A stretch of DNA of 64,000 nt from CAZUAQ01 sp964618455 (GCA_964618455.1 CAZUAQ010000006.1:1-64000); one strand, 5' to 3'; counted from the first letter of the stretch, positions 43,941 through 53,429 are shown. The notes: generated by a model from the sequence alone, not told the origin. Made by a program: numbers and translations.

Positions 43941-45272
43941 TCAGTCGACTTCGAAGGCCGTGCTGACCACATCAAACGTGCCGCCGTTCAGCGAGCCGAT
44001 GGCGTAGATCAGGTAAACGAAGCCGCCATCAAACGGCAATTCCACCGGCCCGAAAACGGGATCCGACATCATCGCGGGAAGAATGCTCACGTCGAAATCG
44101 CCCTCGAAGAGGTAGAGACTTCCCGAGTCGCCGTTGGATACGCCATCCAGGAAACGCGGGAAGGCAAAGCGTGTGTTCACACGCTCGATCAGGAGATCCA
44201 CGGTCGGCGCCTCGGCGATGTGGAAGACGTTGACCAAGGCGAACGGTCCACCCGTCAGCACGTTATTCTCGAAGACGCTGGCCACGGGGGCACCAGATTC
44301 ATCGAGATTGGCGGTAATCGAGTAGCTGACACCGCCCTCGAGTTCCACGCCATCGGCCTCGATCAGCGCCGGCTCACTGCACGGGCTGGCAAGATTCGCC
44401 GCACTGATGTCGATGTCGTACGTTCCGGCGAGCACGTCCACCGGTCCGGCGATGCTGCCGAACGTGAAATTCTCCAGCGTGCAGGCCCCATTGAGGGCGA
44501 TGTCCACCGGCAGCGACGGGTCGAGACTGATGGCCTCGCCGGGCACGGCATGCACCACGACAATCGAAGCGGGTTGATCCACGGCTTTGACGAAGAGGGT
44601 AAATGTTCCGCTCTCCAGGGATCCCACTGCGTAAACAAGGTAGGCGCGATCGCCGTCAAGGGAGAGTTCCGCAGGGCCGAACACCGACTTTCTCTCGCCA
44701 GCGGGAAAAATCTTGGCGGTGTAATCCCCGGCAAACACCTGGGCGGCAGCATTGTCGCCGTTGCTCACATCTTCAACGGTGATAGGGCGGCGAAAAAAGC
44801 GCGAATCCCGTCGAAACTTCACGTCCACGGTGGGGGCGGCGGCCGCATGAAAAAGGTTGACGGTCGATTTACCCGGGTCAGTCTCGATGTCGTTGATGAA
44901 GACGCTCGCGGTGGGTGCGCCGTCGGCATCCAGATGAGCCACGATGGAATAGCTGACGTCGTCCTCCAGAACGACGCCATCGGCGAAGATCAGACCGTCT
45001 TCGCTGCAAGGGGTAGCCTCATTGGCGGGGCGAATCACGATGTCATAGGTGTCGGCGGGGATGGGAATCGGCCCGAGAATGTCGCCGTACTGTAGGTTGG
45101 TGACATCGCATGATCCATTAAGCGTGATATCCACGGGCAACGCAGGATCAAGGCCGACATCTTCGCCGGGGATCGCATGGACGATGTAGGCGGAGGCATC
45201 GGCCCAAGCCGAAGTGGCGAATGCAAGGCTCGCCGCGACGGACAGCAGCAGGGTGGGTTGTCGACGGTTCAT
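43941..45272 (-). CDS. Secreted protein with tandem DUF4397 domains
   Basis: A 443-residue exported protein with a signal peptide at residues 1-24 (ends TSAWADA). Two homologous halves, about 25-235 and 237-443, share AYIVHAIPGEDVGLDPALPV / VVVHAVPGEAISLDPSLPVD, the SVSYSI-type strand and the final YLVYAVGSLESGTF / YLIYAIGSLNGGTF. This is the DUF4397 pattern of surface beta-sandwich proteins, of unknown function. AAGGAG precedes the ATG. A clear terminator follows the stop. Confidence 0.85.
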   Translation of the reverse strand: MNRRQPTLLLSVAASLAFATSAWADASAYIVHAIPGEDVGLDPALPVDITLNGSCDVTNLQYGDILGPIPIPADTYDIVIRPANEATPCSEDGLIFADGVVLEDDVSYSIVAHLDADGAPTASVFINDIETDPGKSTVNLFHAAAAPTVDVKFRRDSRFFRRPITVEDVSNGDNAAAQVFAGDYTAKIFPAGERKSVFGPAELSLDGDRAYLVYAVGSLESGTFTLFVKAVDQPASIVVVHAVPGEAISLDPSLPVDIALNGACTLENFTFGSIAGPVDVLAGTYDIDISAANLASPCSEPALIEADGVELEGGVSYSITANLDESGAPVASVFENNVLTGGPFALVNVFHIAEAPTVDLLIERVNTRFAFPRFLDGVSNGDSGSLYLFEGDFDVSILPAMMSDPVFGPVELPFDGGFVYLIYAIGSLNGGTFDVVSTAFEVD

Positions 45273-45683
45273 GGAATTTCTCCTTTCCAGGTGGGAAACA
45301 GTACTGAAACGTTAAAGGGTGACCATCAATGCCCCTCGCCGGCGGCATCGAAACATGAGTGTTGAAAGAAGGTCTTACTGTCTTTAGCGATGACTTATAG
45401 GGCTGGCCCTGATCGAGCGGCCATGCGATCACGCGGAATCTTGAAAAATCAGGGATGCTCGTAGTTTTCGAAGACAATGAAGGATGTCGTCGCCGGACAT
45501 CACACGGCCGTGATCGGCAAAACCCAGGCGGCCGACTGAATTGGATCAGGAATCAGGCAAGGAGCCCGACCTGCGCCGGGGCAGGGTTCCATGAGCTGGT
45601 GCTGTCCACGGGAGCAACGAGTGGCGGAAATCAGCGAAGGGTATCAGCGGGGCAAGATGAGGGCCCGTCCGGTCGGAGGCAAC
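45273..45683. other. Intergenic region between DUF4397 gene and tRNA-Ser
   Basis: A stretch of about 410 bp without a supported gene. It contains the upstream region of the DUF4397 gene. I looked for small RNA genes (SRP RNA, tmRNA) that often sit beside tRNA-Ser and found no diagnostic motifs. Confidence 0.5.
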
Positions 45684-45773
45684 GGAGAGGGCGGGATTCG
45701 AACCCGCGGTACGGCTATGACGCCGTACGCCGGTTTAGCAAACCGGTGCATTCAGCCACTCTGCCACCTCTCC
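45684..45773 (-). tRNA. tRNA-Ser (anticodon GCU)
   Basis: A 90-base tRNA with a long variable arm typical of serine. The acceptor arms GGAGAGG and CCTCTCC pair perfectly, the anticodon loop reads TTGCTAA, and the T arm is CGGGTTCGAATCCCG. The final CCA is not encoded. It reads AGC/AGU serine codons. A good sigma-70-type promoter lies just upstream. Confidence 0.96.
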
Positions 45774-45807
45774 ACGAGGCAACGTCGCACGTTGGCCACT
45801 CGCCAGT

Positions 45808-45835
45808 AGTGTATCCCGGAGGCGGAGTGTGTCAA
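45808..45835 (-). promoter_or_regulatory. Sigma-70-type promoter of tRNA-Ser
   Basis: On the minus strand a perfect TTGACA (-35, 45835-45830) is followed 16 bases later by TACACT (-10, 45813-45808). The predicted start is about 28 bases upstream of the mature tRNA. The best promoter match in the window. Confidence 0.7.
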
Positions 45836-45952
45836 ATACGCTCCGGGTCCGACTGCATCGAGCCCGCAGGCCGGGTCTCGATTGGCGGCGAGACGAGAGC
45901 CGAATGTGAATGGCAGGGGGCCGTGCCCGCACTCTGATCGGTCGCTCGACCC

Positions 45953-46984
45953 TCAGAATTTCCCGTCGCGCGTTTCAAAGTGCGTGGGTTTGTTGAGCGT
46001 TTCACCGCCGATGCGAACCCAGTGGGACACCCAGTCGATCATGGTCTTCAGCGAGACGGCGGGCGGGCCGAAGTCGCGGACGAAACGTGCCGCGTTGTTC
46101 AGCAGGGCGTCGGGTTGTTCTTCGCCCTGGAAGATCGGCGCTTTGCCCAACTTCTCGCCGAAAGCCTCGGCCAGCGTCCTGACTGACAGCACCTCCGGGC
46201 CGGTGAGATTGAGCAGGTATGGCGGCGTCGCGCAATGTTCGAGACCGCGCAGAATGGCATCGTTGGCATCCCCTTGCCAGAGCACGTTGACGTGGCCCAT
46301 ATGGAGATCGACCGGCCGACCGTGAAAGACGTTGGACGCGATATCATGCAGAACGCCGTAGCGCAGATCGATCGCATAATTGAGCCGGACGATGGCCACG
46401 GGAATGTTGTGCTTCTCGGAAAAGTACTGAAACATCCGCTCGCGCCCGAGGCAGGACTGGGCGTACTCGCCGACGGGGCCGACCGGGTGACTCTCGTCCG
46501 GGCCGCTTCCCGTGGCGGGGGTGAGCGGATAAACGTTTCCGGTCGACAGTGCGACGATGCGGGCGTTTCGAAACCGTTCCGCGACGCGGGCGGGCAGATA
46601 CGTGTTCATCGCCCAGGTCAGCGGTTCGTCGCCGGTGGATCCGAACTTCCGCGCCGCCATATAGATGACGTTCGGGCAGTGCGGTAGATCGGTCAGAGCT
46701 TGATCGTCGAGCAGGTCAGCGGCGATGGTTTCGATGCCCCAGGACTCCAGCTTCTTGCGCGCAATGGGATCGCTGAACCGAGCCACGCCGATGACCCGCG
46801 ACCCCGAGTCGATGGCATCCAGCGCCCGTCGTGCAAGGCGCGCGAGCGTGGGTCCCATTTTCCCCGCTACCCCGAGGACCAGAAGGTCGCCGGAGACACG
46901 AGATAGAGATTCCTTCAGGTGCTCGCCCGGCCGCGTCATCAGTTCGTCAAGCTGTTCCTCGTTCTCGATTGTCACGTGTGCCAT
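45953..46984 (-). CDS. NAD-dependent epimerase/dehydratase-like protein with altered active site
   Basis: A 343-residue extended short-chain dehydrogenase. The nucleotide loop is LGVAGKMGPTLARL rather than the usual GxxGxxG with arginine. The Ser/Thr region reads IVALSTGNVYPLTP. The catalytic Tyr region is GEYAQSCLGRERM, where the usual Tyr-x-x-x-Lys has Cys in the Lys position. The C-terminus (RTLAEAFGEKLGKAPIF) matches sugar-nucleotide epimerases. It may bind a nucleotide sugar without classical catalysis, or use a shifted active site. It diverges from tsaD. Confidence 0.78.
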   Translation of the reverse strand: MAHVTIENEEQLDELMTRPGEHLKESLSRVSGDLLVLGVAGKMGPTLARLARRALDAIDSGSRVIGVARFSDPIARKKLESWGIETIAADLLDDQALTDLPHCPNVIYMAARKFGSTGDEPLTWAMNTYLPARVAERFRNARIVALSTGNVYPLTPATGSGPDESHPVGPVGEYAQSCLGRERMFQYFSEKHNIPVAIVRLNYAIDLRYGVLHDIASNVFHGRPVDLHMGHVNVLWQGDANDAILRGLEHCATPPYLLNLTGPEVLSVRTLAEAFGEKLGKAPIFQGEEQPDALLNNAARFVRDFGPPAVSLKTMIDWVSHWVRIGGETLNKPTHFETRDGKF

Positions 46985-47121
46985 GCAAACATCCGTTCGC
47001 GTGAATGACTCTTCATTGCGTCAAGGCTTCCCCACCGACGGCGGTAATTCTAACGGTATCGGCATCATGGGGCTACGACAGAGGAGTGGAAAGCGTTGCC
47101 GGACTGCGTCACAATAGAGAG

Positions 47122-48168
47122 ATGAAGTCAACGGGCAACTGTTCATCCGCACCGATCATCCTGGGCATCGAGACGTCATGCGATGAGACGTCCGCTGCCG
47201 TCGTGGCAGGCGTGTGTGACGTCCGGTCCAATGTCGTGGCCACGCAGTTCGACGTCCATGCCAAGTACGCAGGCGTCGTGCCGGAACTGGCGTCACGGGC
47301 ACATCTCGAGAATCTGGATGGTGTGATTCAGGAGGCGATGGAGCGGGCGGGCGTGACTGCCGACGCGCTTGATGCCGTGGCGGTGACACAGTGCCCGGGA
47401 CTGCTGGGATGCCTGATGATCGGCGTAACGGCGGCCAAGACGCTCGCCATGGTGTGGGGCAAGCCGCTGATTGGTGTGAATCACATTCACGCGCATGCCC
47501 ACAGCGCCGCCATCGAGCTTGGTGGCCATGCCCCCTGGCCGGCAGTGGCGCTGGTGGTCAGTGGTGGGCATACGTCGTTGTATCAGGTGGCCGGACCGCT
47601 GGAGATCGAGCTGCTGGGATGCACGATCGATGATGCCGCCGGTGAAGCATTCGACAAGGTCGCGAGCATCCTCGAACTCGGCTTTCCCGGTGGACCGGTG
47701 ATCGACCGGTTGGCGAAGACGGGCAACCCCAAGGCATGCCGTTTTCCGCGCACGATGCTGGCGAAGGATTCCCTGGACTTCAGCTTCAGCGGGCTCAAGA
47801 CGGCCGTGCTGTATCATGTGCACGGGCCGGGCAAGACGACGGGCGGCCTGGCAAAGCTGAGCGAGCAGGACATCGCCGACGTGGCGGCGAGCTTCCAGGC
47901 GGCGGTCGTGGAGGTCCTGGTGGCCAAGACGATGCTCGCCGTCGAACAGACGGGCGTGAAGACCGTCGTGGTAGGGGGCGGCGTCGCGGCGAACGGCGGC
48001 CTGCGTGAACAATTGTCCGCCGCCTGCGAAGCGCGAGACATCACGCTGCACCTGACGCCCATGAAATACTGCACGGACAACGGTGCGATGATCGCCTCAC
48101 TCGCGGTACAGATGCTGGCAGCCGGCAAGACCAGTGAACTGGATCTGGAGCCACGCGCGCGATCTTGA
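47122..48168 (+). CDS. tsaD: tRNA N6-adenosine threonylcarbamoyltransferase
   Basis: A 348-residue Kae1/TsaD enzyme that transfers threonylcarbamoyl from TC-AMP to A37 of ANN-reading tRNAs, with TsaB and TsaE. The N-terminal ATPase strand IILGIETSCDETSAAVV, metal-site NHIHAHAHSA, VALVVSGGHTSLY and VVVGGGVAANGGLREQL are present, as is the late KYCTDNGAMIA. The ATG at 47122 gives normal length and starts next to the first strand; no strong ribosome binding site is visible. Its stop is 2 bp from the convergent URO-D gene. Confidence 0.95.
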   Translation: MKSTGNCSSAPIILGIETSCDETSAAVVAGVCDVRSNVVATQFDVHAKYAGVVPELASRAHLENLDGVIQEAMERAGVTADALDAVAVTQCPGLLGCLMIGVTAAKTLAMVWGKPLIGVNHIHAHAHSAAIELGGHAPWPAVALVVSGGHTSLYQVAGPLEIELLGCTIDDAAGEAFDKVASILELGFPGGPVIDRLAKTGNPKACRFPRTMLAKDSLDFSFSGLKTAVLYHVHGPGKTTGGLAKLSEQDIADVAASFQAAVVEVLVAKTMLAVEQTGVKTVVVGGGVAANGGLREQLSAACEARDITLHLTPMKYCTDNGAMIASLAVQMLAAGKTSELDLEPRARS

Positions 48169-48170
48169 AA

Positions 48171-49502
48171 TCAAACCCCTTCCGCGCGAAGTTTCTCCAG
48201 CGGTTCCGTCCAGTAGTCCGCGTACTTCTGCTGCAGGTCGTCCAGGCTCATGCTTTCGGTATCGATGGGATAATGCCCGTTCTCGAACGCGTAGTCGTAC
48301 ATGGCGATGACGTTGCGCGGGCGCGTTTCGGCCAGGATGTTGTGGATCTGGTTGAACACGAATCCGCCGCCGGGCGCGAGAACCTGAATCCGCCGCTTCA
48401 CGTCTTCAAGCACCTGCTCCGTCGACCCTTTGAACAGCACGGAGTGCGTATCACAGCCCGCGCCCCAGATGGTCATCTCCTTGCCGAACTCCTTCTTGAT
48501 GACGGCGGGATCCATGTTGGCGGCATCGGTCTGCACCGGGTTGAAGATCTGCACGCCGGCATCGATGAGATCGCGGAAGAACGGCATCATCGCGCCGTCG
48601 CAGTGGAACATGACCGCCGCCTTGCTGTTCCGGCGGATATAGTCAATCAGCTTGCGATGATAGGGCAGCAGGATCTCGCGATAGAGCTGCGGTGAGAGCA
48701 GCGGCGCCTTCTGACTGCCGAGGTCGTCGCCGATCACAATGACGTCGATATTATCCCCCACCGCCGCGAGGTACTTCTTCAGCCCCTCGAGCAGGCTGTC
48801 CGTCAGGCGATCCAGGAAGTGGCGGGCGAGATCCTCGTCCTCGACGATCCGCACGAAGAGTTCATCCCAGCCGAGAATGCCCTGCGCGTTTTCGACCACG
48901 GTCCCGTACATACCGACGATGGCGCGATCCGAGGCCGCGCGGAGGCGGGCGGACTCCGCCTTGAGATACTCGACTTCCTCGTCGCTGACGCGCAGGCGGG
49001 AGATGTGGTTGCCCTCGCCCGGCGTATCGAAGAAGCGGTCGATATCCTGCTTCGTCTGCGAGCTTGCGAGCGGGCTGTGGTACAGCATGAAACCGTGCAG
49101 TCGCGTCTTCGGCAGCTTGGCGATCAGCGTGTCGCCTTCGTACCAGCACGTATCCCCGCTTTCATCGACAACGGGGGTGAACTCCTCGCTGACGAGCACC
49201 CTCTTGCCCGGCAGCACCTCCCACTCTTTCCATGCCTGGTTGCGAATGCCAAGTGATGTACGGTACCGGTGAAGCTGCACCGTGTCGCTGTGCATGCGGT
49301 CGAGGATGGCTTCCTCGATGTCCGGAATCTGCCCCCAGACATGGTAGAGCTTCGGCAGGCCTTCCTGGATGCCGAGGGCGCTCTTGAGCTTGAGATACGC
49401 GAGGATGGAGATGCTCGACGACGCGTGCGAGCCGAAGTCGATTGGGATCCGGTCCGGTTCTTCGTGATTGATCGCCGCCAGAACGCGTTCGCGTGAGTTC
49501 AT
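48171..49502 (-). CDS. Uroporphyrinogen decarboxylase (URO-D) family protein
   Basis: A 443-residue URO-D-fold protein. The N-terminus MNSRERVLAAINHEEPDRIPIDFG and core segments VGMYGTVVENAQGI and DVIVIGDDLGSQKAPLLSPQLYREILLPYH are typical. The FHCDGAMM and AGCDTHSVL segments recall the His/Cys zinc site of corrinoid methyltransferase members, but the exact HxC spacing is altered. This larger group is mostly not involved in heme synthesis and may act on methylated compounds. The ATG at 49502 is chosen over one 13 codons upstream because it begins the conserved region. Confidence 0.82.
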   Translation of the reverse strand: MNSRERVLAAINHEEPDRIPIDFGSHASSSISILAYLKLKSALGIQEGLPKLYHVWGQIPDIEEAILDRMHSDTVQLHRYRTSLGIRNQAWKEWEVLPGKRVLVSEEFTPVVDESGDTCWYEGDTLIAKLPKTRLHGFMLYHSPLASSQTKQDIDRFFDTPGEGNHISRLRVSDEEVEYLKAESARLRAASDRAIVGMYGTVVENAQGILGWDELFVRIVEDEDLARHFLDRLTDSLLEGLKKYLAAVGDNIDVIVIGDDLGSQKAPLLSPQLYREILLPYHRKLIDYIRRNSKAAVMFHCDGAMMPFFRDLIDAGVQIFNPVQTDAANMDPAVIKKEFGKEMTIWGAGCDTHSVLFKGSTEQVLEDVKRRIQVLAPGGGFVFNQIHNILAETRPRNVIAMYDYAFENGHYPIDTESMSLDDLQQKYADYWTEPLEKLRAEGV

Positions 49503-49663
49503 ACGCCCATCCCCATGATGCCTTGACTTACCGTTGGTCAATCGAGCGTGACACTATGGCGGATCCACTCGGGTCTGGCAAGGTTGCTGTTGATGCGGCG
49601 TCGCTCCTCGGGGATCATGACAAGGGCAATGACGCAAGGGAAGAGCAGCCCTCATGAAAGGAT

Positions 49664-52480
49664 ATGGAAATGCGTGATGTGAAGACGGCCCTGCGTGACG
49701 GGCGGATCGCCCTGACCCTCTGGATGGGTGTTCTTCTGGCGGCGGCTCCGGCCCGCGCGGCCGAGATCCCCGATGGCGCGACCGCGCGTTACCTGGCCAT
49801 CGGTCCGGGCGAGAAGTCCAAGCGGCTGGTCACCGACTTCCGTCTGACGAAGCTGGGCACGGTCGATCACGAAGGGGAGATCTACACCGACTGGCAGATG
49901 GACGCGGCCTTCGAGAACGACAACTCACTGTCCGTCCGTGCCGTCAGCGCGCACGCCCCGATGACCGAGCCCACCGGTTGCGGGCGGTTTCTGCGTTACC
50001 GGCTGCGCCTGCCGGACGGCGAGGTGCGCGAGTACCGCCACGCGCGGACCGGCCTGGCCGAACTTCCGGCCGTCGCCTTCCGGGAGATCCTTCTGCCCAC
50101 ACCGGACGCCCAGCCGATCTTCATCGACGGGTTCGCCGGTGGCGGACGCTACCTGGGGCAGGTCCTTCTGCTGGAAGACGTACGCCGCGACTACACGGTC
50201 GAACCGGTGGAGGACGGCCGGGTGATCCAGCTGCAACCGGACCTGTTGATCGGCACGGCCCGCAGCTTCCGCGATGACGGCACCGGCCGCCATCCTGAGC
50301 CGACGTCGAACTACAGTTTCGTGGATTACGTCAAGGAGGACTTCGATCAACTCATCGCCGCCGGGACCAACTACTTCGGCGTCAAACCGAAACAGAAGAA
50401 GCTCATCATCGATCGCGACGTCTACTATCGCGGGCCGATCAAGTTCCCGGAGGACTTCTACCGCAGCAATCATCTGCCCGACCCGATGTTCCTCGACGAG
50501 CCGATGATTCGTCTCGGCTGGCAGGAGGTCGCCCCGCCGGAGATGGATCATCCATTGCAGATGGCGAGCTTTCTCAAGTCGCGCGTGGAGCACCTCTACC
50601 AGACGCGCAGCGCGATCAACGCCCTCCTGAACCACCTCGCCGTGTACGGCGCGTACCCCAAGGTGAACCGGATGGACTTCCTCATGGCCCCGTGCTGGGA
50701 GACGGAATACCAGACGGCGTTCTACCAGATGGCCGCCGGAGCACCGGGGCTCGTCCACGAAGGACGCTACGTCGAGCAGGGTATGGGCTGGGATCCGGAT
50801 CTGCTCTTCGGGCCGGGGCTCGAGATGAGCACGAAGGAGATGCTGCTCTGCTACTACGCATTCATGCGTGGAGCGGCACGGGCCTTCGATGGCGACTGGG
50901 GCATGAGCATCTACGGCCAGTCCGACCCCGCCATGCGCGAGGAGGCGTTGACCCTTGCTTACGACATGGGCGCGCGGTACCTCTGGTTCTGGACGTCGGA
51001 TCACGATCATCACATGGAATTCCCGTTGCAGGTGAAGCTGGCCCAGGTGGTCAAGGATCATGCCGCCGCGCGACCGCCGCGCGACATGGCGGTACTGCGG
51101 CGGGCGGCGAAGGTCGGCGTCGTCTTTCCCGCAGGGTATACGCTGAGCTGGGACCGCATGTGGCAGATCCAGTCCTTCGCCCACGAAAACCCCAACCGCA
51201 CCGGCACGACCTATCGTGAGGTGGTCGCCGCCGCCATGTGGGAAGGCGTACGCTGCGCGAAGCGCGGCATTGCCTTCGACTTCACCCACGATCATGAGAA
51301 CCTGCCCCACCTCGGCTATGAGCGGTTGATCCGCATTCACGAGGATGCGAGCGTGACGCTGGAGCCGGGCCACATCGATGCCGATCCGCGGGCGCTGAAG
51401 GTGAGCCTGAAGGTGGATGAGGACGCCGCACCGCTGGTCGCCGGCAAGGAAGAAGCCGATCCGCGCGGCGAGCCGGTGACGGCTTTCGCGGTGAACACCG
51501 GCGGCATTCGCGTGGACGGACAACTGAATGAGTGGAAGTCGGCGGACTGGATCGTGCAGAAGGGCGTGCCGTCAGCGTATGACGACACCGGCTGGGACGG
51601 GCCTGAGGATTTCACGGCGCGAATCGCCTTCGCCTGGGGTGCGGATCATCTCTACGTGGCGGCGAAGATCGATGACGATCGTCACGCCCAGCCTCTTTAC
51701 GGTTGGGACGCATGGAAAGGCGACAGCTTCCAGATCGGCATCGACGCCTTGAACGAAAACAACAAGCTCGGCTTCAACGACCGCCAGCACGAGATCGGCT
51801 TCTTCCGCACGGACGATGGCCGCTCGGTGGCGTGGCGCTGGCACGGGCAGTGGGGCCAGGTACATCGGGAGATGCCGTCGGTCCGCGTGGTGACGCAGCG
51901 CGACGCACACGCCGGTGTGACGACGTACGAGGCCGCCATCCCGTGGAGTGAGATCACCCCCATGACGCCTCGAACGACGCCGACCGTCGGGATCGGTGTG
52001 ATCTTCAACGATGCCGATGCCGGACTGCGCGAGACCTTTCACGAGTCCTCGCCCGAGTCGCAGTCGCTCGGCAAGAACCCGGTGTGGTTCCGCAAGCTGA
52101 CGCTGGCGTCCCCGCAGGAAAGTGGCGATGGCGCTGATGACGCGGCGATTTCTGCCGATGCGAATGCGAGCGTACTTTTCGGGCGGATGGTCGTGCCGCG
52201 GGGTAAGCCGTGGACCGTCGATGTGATGACGGCGGCGGAATCGACGCAGGAGGTCAGGGTACAGGCGCATCTCGAGGCGTTGTCGCCGAATCGGACGCTC
52301 CCGGCGACGTCGCAGGTGATGCTGCCTGCCGCGCCGAACGTCCAGACCACGCGCGTGAACGTTACCGCCGACGTCCCGCCCGGCCGCTACCGGCTGACCA
52401 TGACCGTCACCTCGCCGCAGGGCAAGGTCATCGCGAGCAATTCTCGTGTTGTGTTTGTGTATCCCGCAGACGAGTACTGA
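49664..52480 (+). CDS. Large secreted glycoside hydrolase candidate with C-terminal CBM9-like domain
   Basis: A 938-residue exported protein with a signal peptide ending about residue 33 (AAAPARAAE). The first 200 residues are beta-rich. Residues about 240-570 contain barrel-like elements (DWGMSIYGQSDPAMREEALTLA, GARYLWFWTSDHDHHMEF) that recall GH42-type beta-galactosidase barrels but lack an assigned family. Residues about 610-790 form a CBM9-like module (IRVDGQLNEWKSADWI, DHLYVAAKIDDDRH, WKGDSFQIGIDALNENN). A further beta domain closes the protein. No RNA or regulatory features lie nearby. The active site cannot be named, so it is a candidate for a new family. Confidence 0.65.
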   Translation: MEMRDVKTALRDGRIALTLWMGVLLAAAPARAAEIPDGATARYLAIGPGEKSKRLVTDFRLTKLGTVDHEGEIYTDWQMDAAFENDNSLSVRAVSAHAPMTEPTGCGRFLRYRLRLPDGEVREYRHARTGLAELPAVAFREILLPTPDAQPIFIDGFAGGGRYLGQVLLLEDVRRDYTVEPVEDGRVIQLQPDLLIGTARSFRDDGTGRHPEPTSNYSFVDYVKEDFDQLIAAGTNYFGVKPKQKKLIIDRDVYYRGPIKFPEDFYRSNHLPDPMFLDEPMIRLGWQEVAPPEMDHPLQMASFLKSRVEHLYQTRSAINALLNHLAVYGAYPKVNRMDFLMAPCWETEYQTAFYQMAAGAPGLVHEGRYVEQGMGWDPDLLFGPGLEMSTKEMLLCYYAFMRGAARAFDGDWGMSIYGQSDPAMREEALTLAYDMGARYLWFWTSDHDHHMEFPLQVKLAQVVKDHAAARPPRDMAVLRRAAKVGVVFPAGYTLSWDRMWQIQSFAHENPNRTGTTYREVVAAAMWEGVRCAKRGIAFDFTHDHENLPHLGYERLIRIHEDASVTLEPGHIDADPRALKVSLKVDEDAAPLVAGKEEADPRGEPVTAFAVNTGGIRVDGQLNEWKSADWIVQKGVPSAYDDTGWDGPEDFTARIAFAWGADHLYVAAKIDDDRHAQPLYGWDAWKGDSFQIGIDALNENNKLGFNDRQHEIGFFRTDDGRSVAWRWHGQWGQVHREMPSVRVVTQRDAHAGVTTYEAAIPWSEITPMTPRTTPTVGIGVIFNDADAGLRETFHESSPESQSLGKNPVWFRKLTLASPQESGDGADDAAISADANASVLFGRMVVPRGKPWTVDVMTAAESTQEVRVQAHLEALSPNRTLPATSQVMLPAAPNVQTTRVNVTADVPPGRYRLTMTVTSPQGKVIASNSRVVFVYPADEY

Positions 52481-52586
52481 GGCCGCCAATCACGATAAGC
52501 CGGCATCTGACATGACGCAGCGAAAGTAGTTGAACCGCTCTATTTTCCATAAGTGTGGATTCTGAAGAGTCAGCGATTAGAAGTGA

Positions 52587-53222
52587 TCACGGATCAGCGT
52601 GAGCGTTGCCGTCTCCAGCAGGGTGCCACGGCTCTACAACCGGTTCTTCACAACTGACGACATCGATCACCTCATCAGGGGACCAGAGCCGGTAGTGCCT
52701 GGCCGGACCGACGAGATGCTGGAACAATCCATGGTGCTGATTCACATAGTCGAGATACCTCGAACGTGAATAGACACGGAGCGTATGATCGTCGTCACAC
52801 TGCTCGTATTCGTCGAAAACAGTGTAGCGCTCATCCACCACCTGCCAGGCAATCGTTTCTGGGAACCGCACCGAAAGCAACCGGCTGCTTTCGCATATTT
52901 CAATTGAGTGCAAATCGTCAATCGAGGCTGCATGGAAATGTAACAATTGCGACTCGTCGCTTCGGCGACCCTCAACCAGAATGATACGAAGCCAGCCTTG
53001 GTAGTTGACGGCGTGAATGAACCAGTATGGGACATCGTCTAGAATCGCACGCAAGGAGCACCTTGATGATTTCACCTCAAAGTTCCATTGGAATTTCTTG
53101 ATCGTCTCATGAAGGCTTACGCCGGTTCCTCGATCTGCGCGGAGAAAGAAGTGGGCTTCGGGTCGACTGAAGTGTCGAAAAAGTAGCGGGTAAGCCAGGA
53201 GTCGTTGTCGCGCTTGACCCAC
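52587..53222 (-). CDS. Uncharacterised cytoplasmic protein
   Basis: An open reading frame of up to 211 residues on the minus strand. The body from about residue 40 reads like a real protein (FQWNFEVKSSRCSLRAIL, PYWFIHAVNYQGWLRIILVEG, SIEICESSRLLSVRFPETIAW), is less GC-biased than its neighbours, and has no signal peptide or known domain. The N-terminal 35 residues are dubious because another frame is protein-like there (see 53117-53278). The real start may be a GTG or TTG further in, near 53070-53040. No family recognised; local composition hints at a gene acquired laterally. Confidence 0.5.
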   Translation of the reverse strand: MGQARQRLLAYPLLFRHFSRPEAHFFLRADRGTGVSLHETIKKFQWNFEVKSSRCSLRAILDDVPYWFIHAVNYQGWLRIILVEGRRSDESQLLHFHAASIDDLHSIEICESSRLLSVRFPETIAWQVVDERYTVFDEYEQCDDDHTLRVYSRSRYLDYVNQHHGLFQHLVGPARHYRLWSPDEVIDVVSCEEPVVEPWHPAGDGNAHADP

Positions 53223-53278
53223 GTCACGTGGAGGAGGTTCCTGTCCACAGAGGTCTGGCCGGCAAAAAGCTCCTTCAT
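53117..53278 (-). CDS. Possible short gene or gene fragment in a hidden frame
   Basis: A frame overlapping the N-terminus of the preceding entry reads like protein: MKELFAGQTSVDRNLLHVTW followed by KRDNDSWLTRYFFDTSV and ends IEEPA-stop. It stays open upstream, without an ATG, to a stop at 53378-53380, where it reads RFECGRESDSVLRRM. A GTG at 53290 is an alternative start. It may be a small protein, or the 3' remnant of a larger gene broken by a frameshift relative to the 52587-53222 frame. Family unknown. Confidence 0.4.
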   Translation of the reverse strand: MKELFAGQTSVDRNLLHVTWVKRDNDSWLTRYFFDTSVDPKPTSFSAQIEEPA

Positions 53279-53429
53279 TCGCCTGAGCACAGAATCACTT
53301 TCCCTGCCACATTCGAATCGAGAGGGCGTTGCGAAGTCCGCCGCCCGGTTTTCATTCTCGAACGGCGAACCAAGCGGTTACGCGTCAACCGGAGTCTTTC
53401 TTCCGGTCTATCGGCAGAAGCTCGTTCTC

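Noticed and set aside
45273..45683. SRP RNA or other small RNA next to tRNA-Ser
   Set aside because: No GGAAGGNAGCAGCC-type loop on either strand and no consistent long stem.
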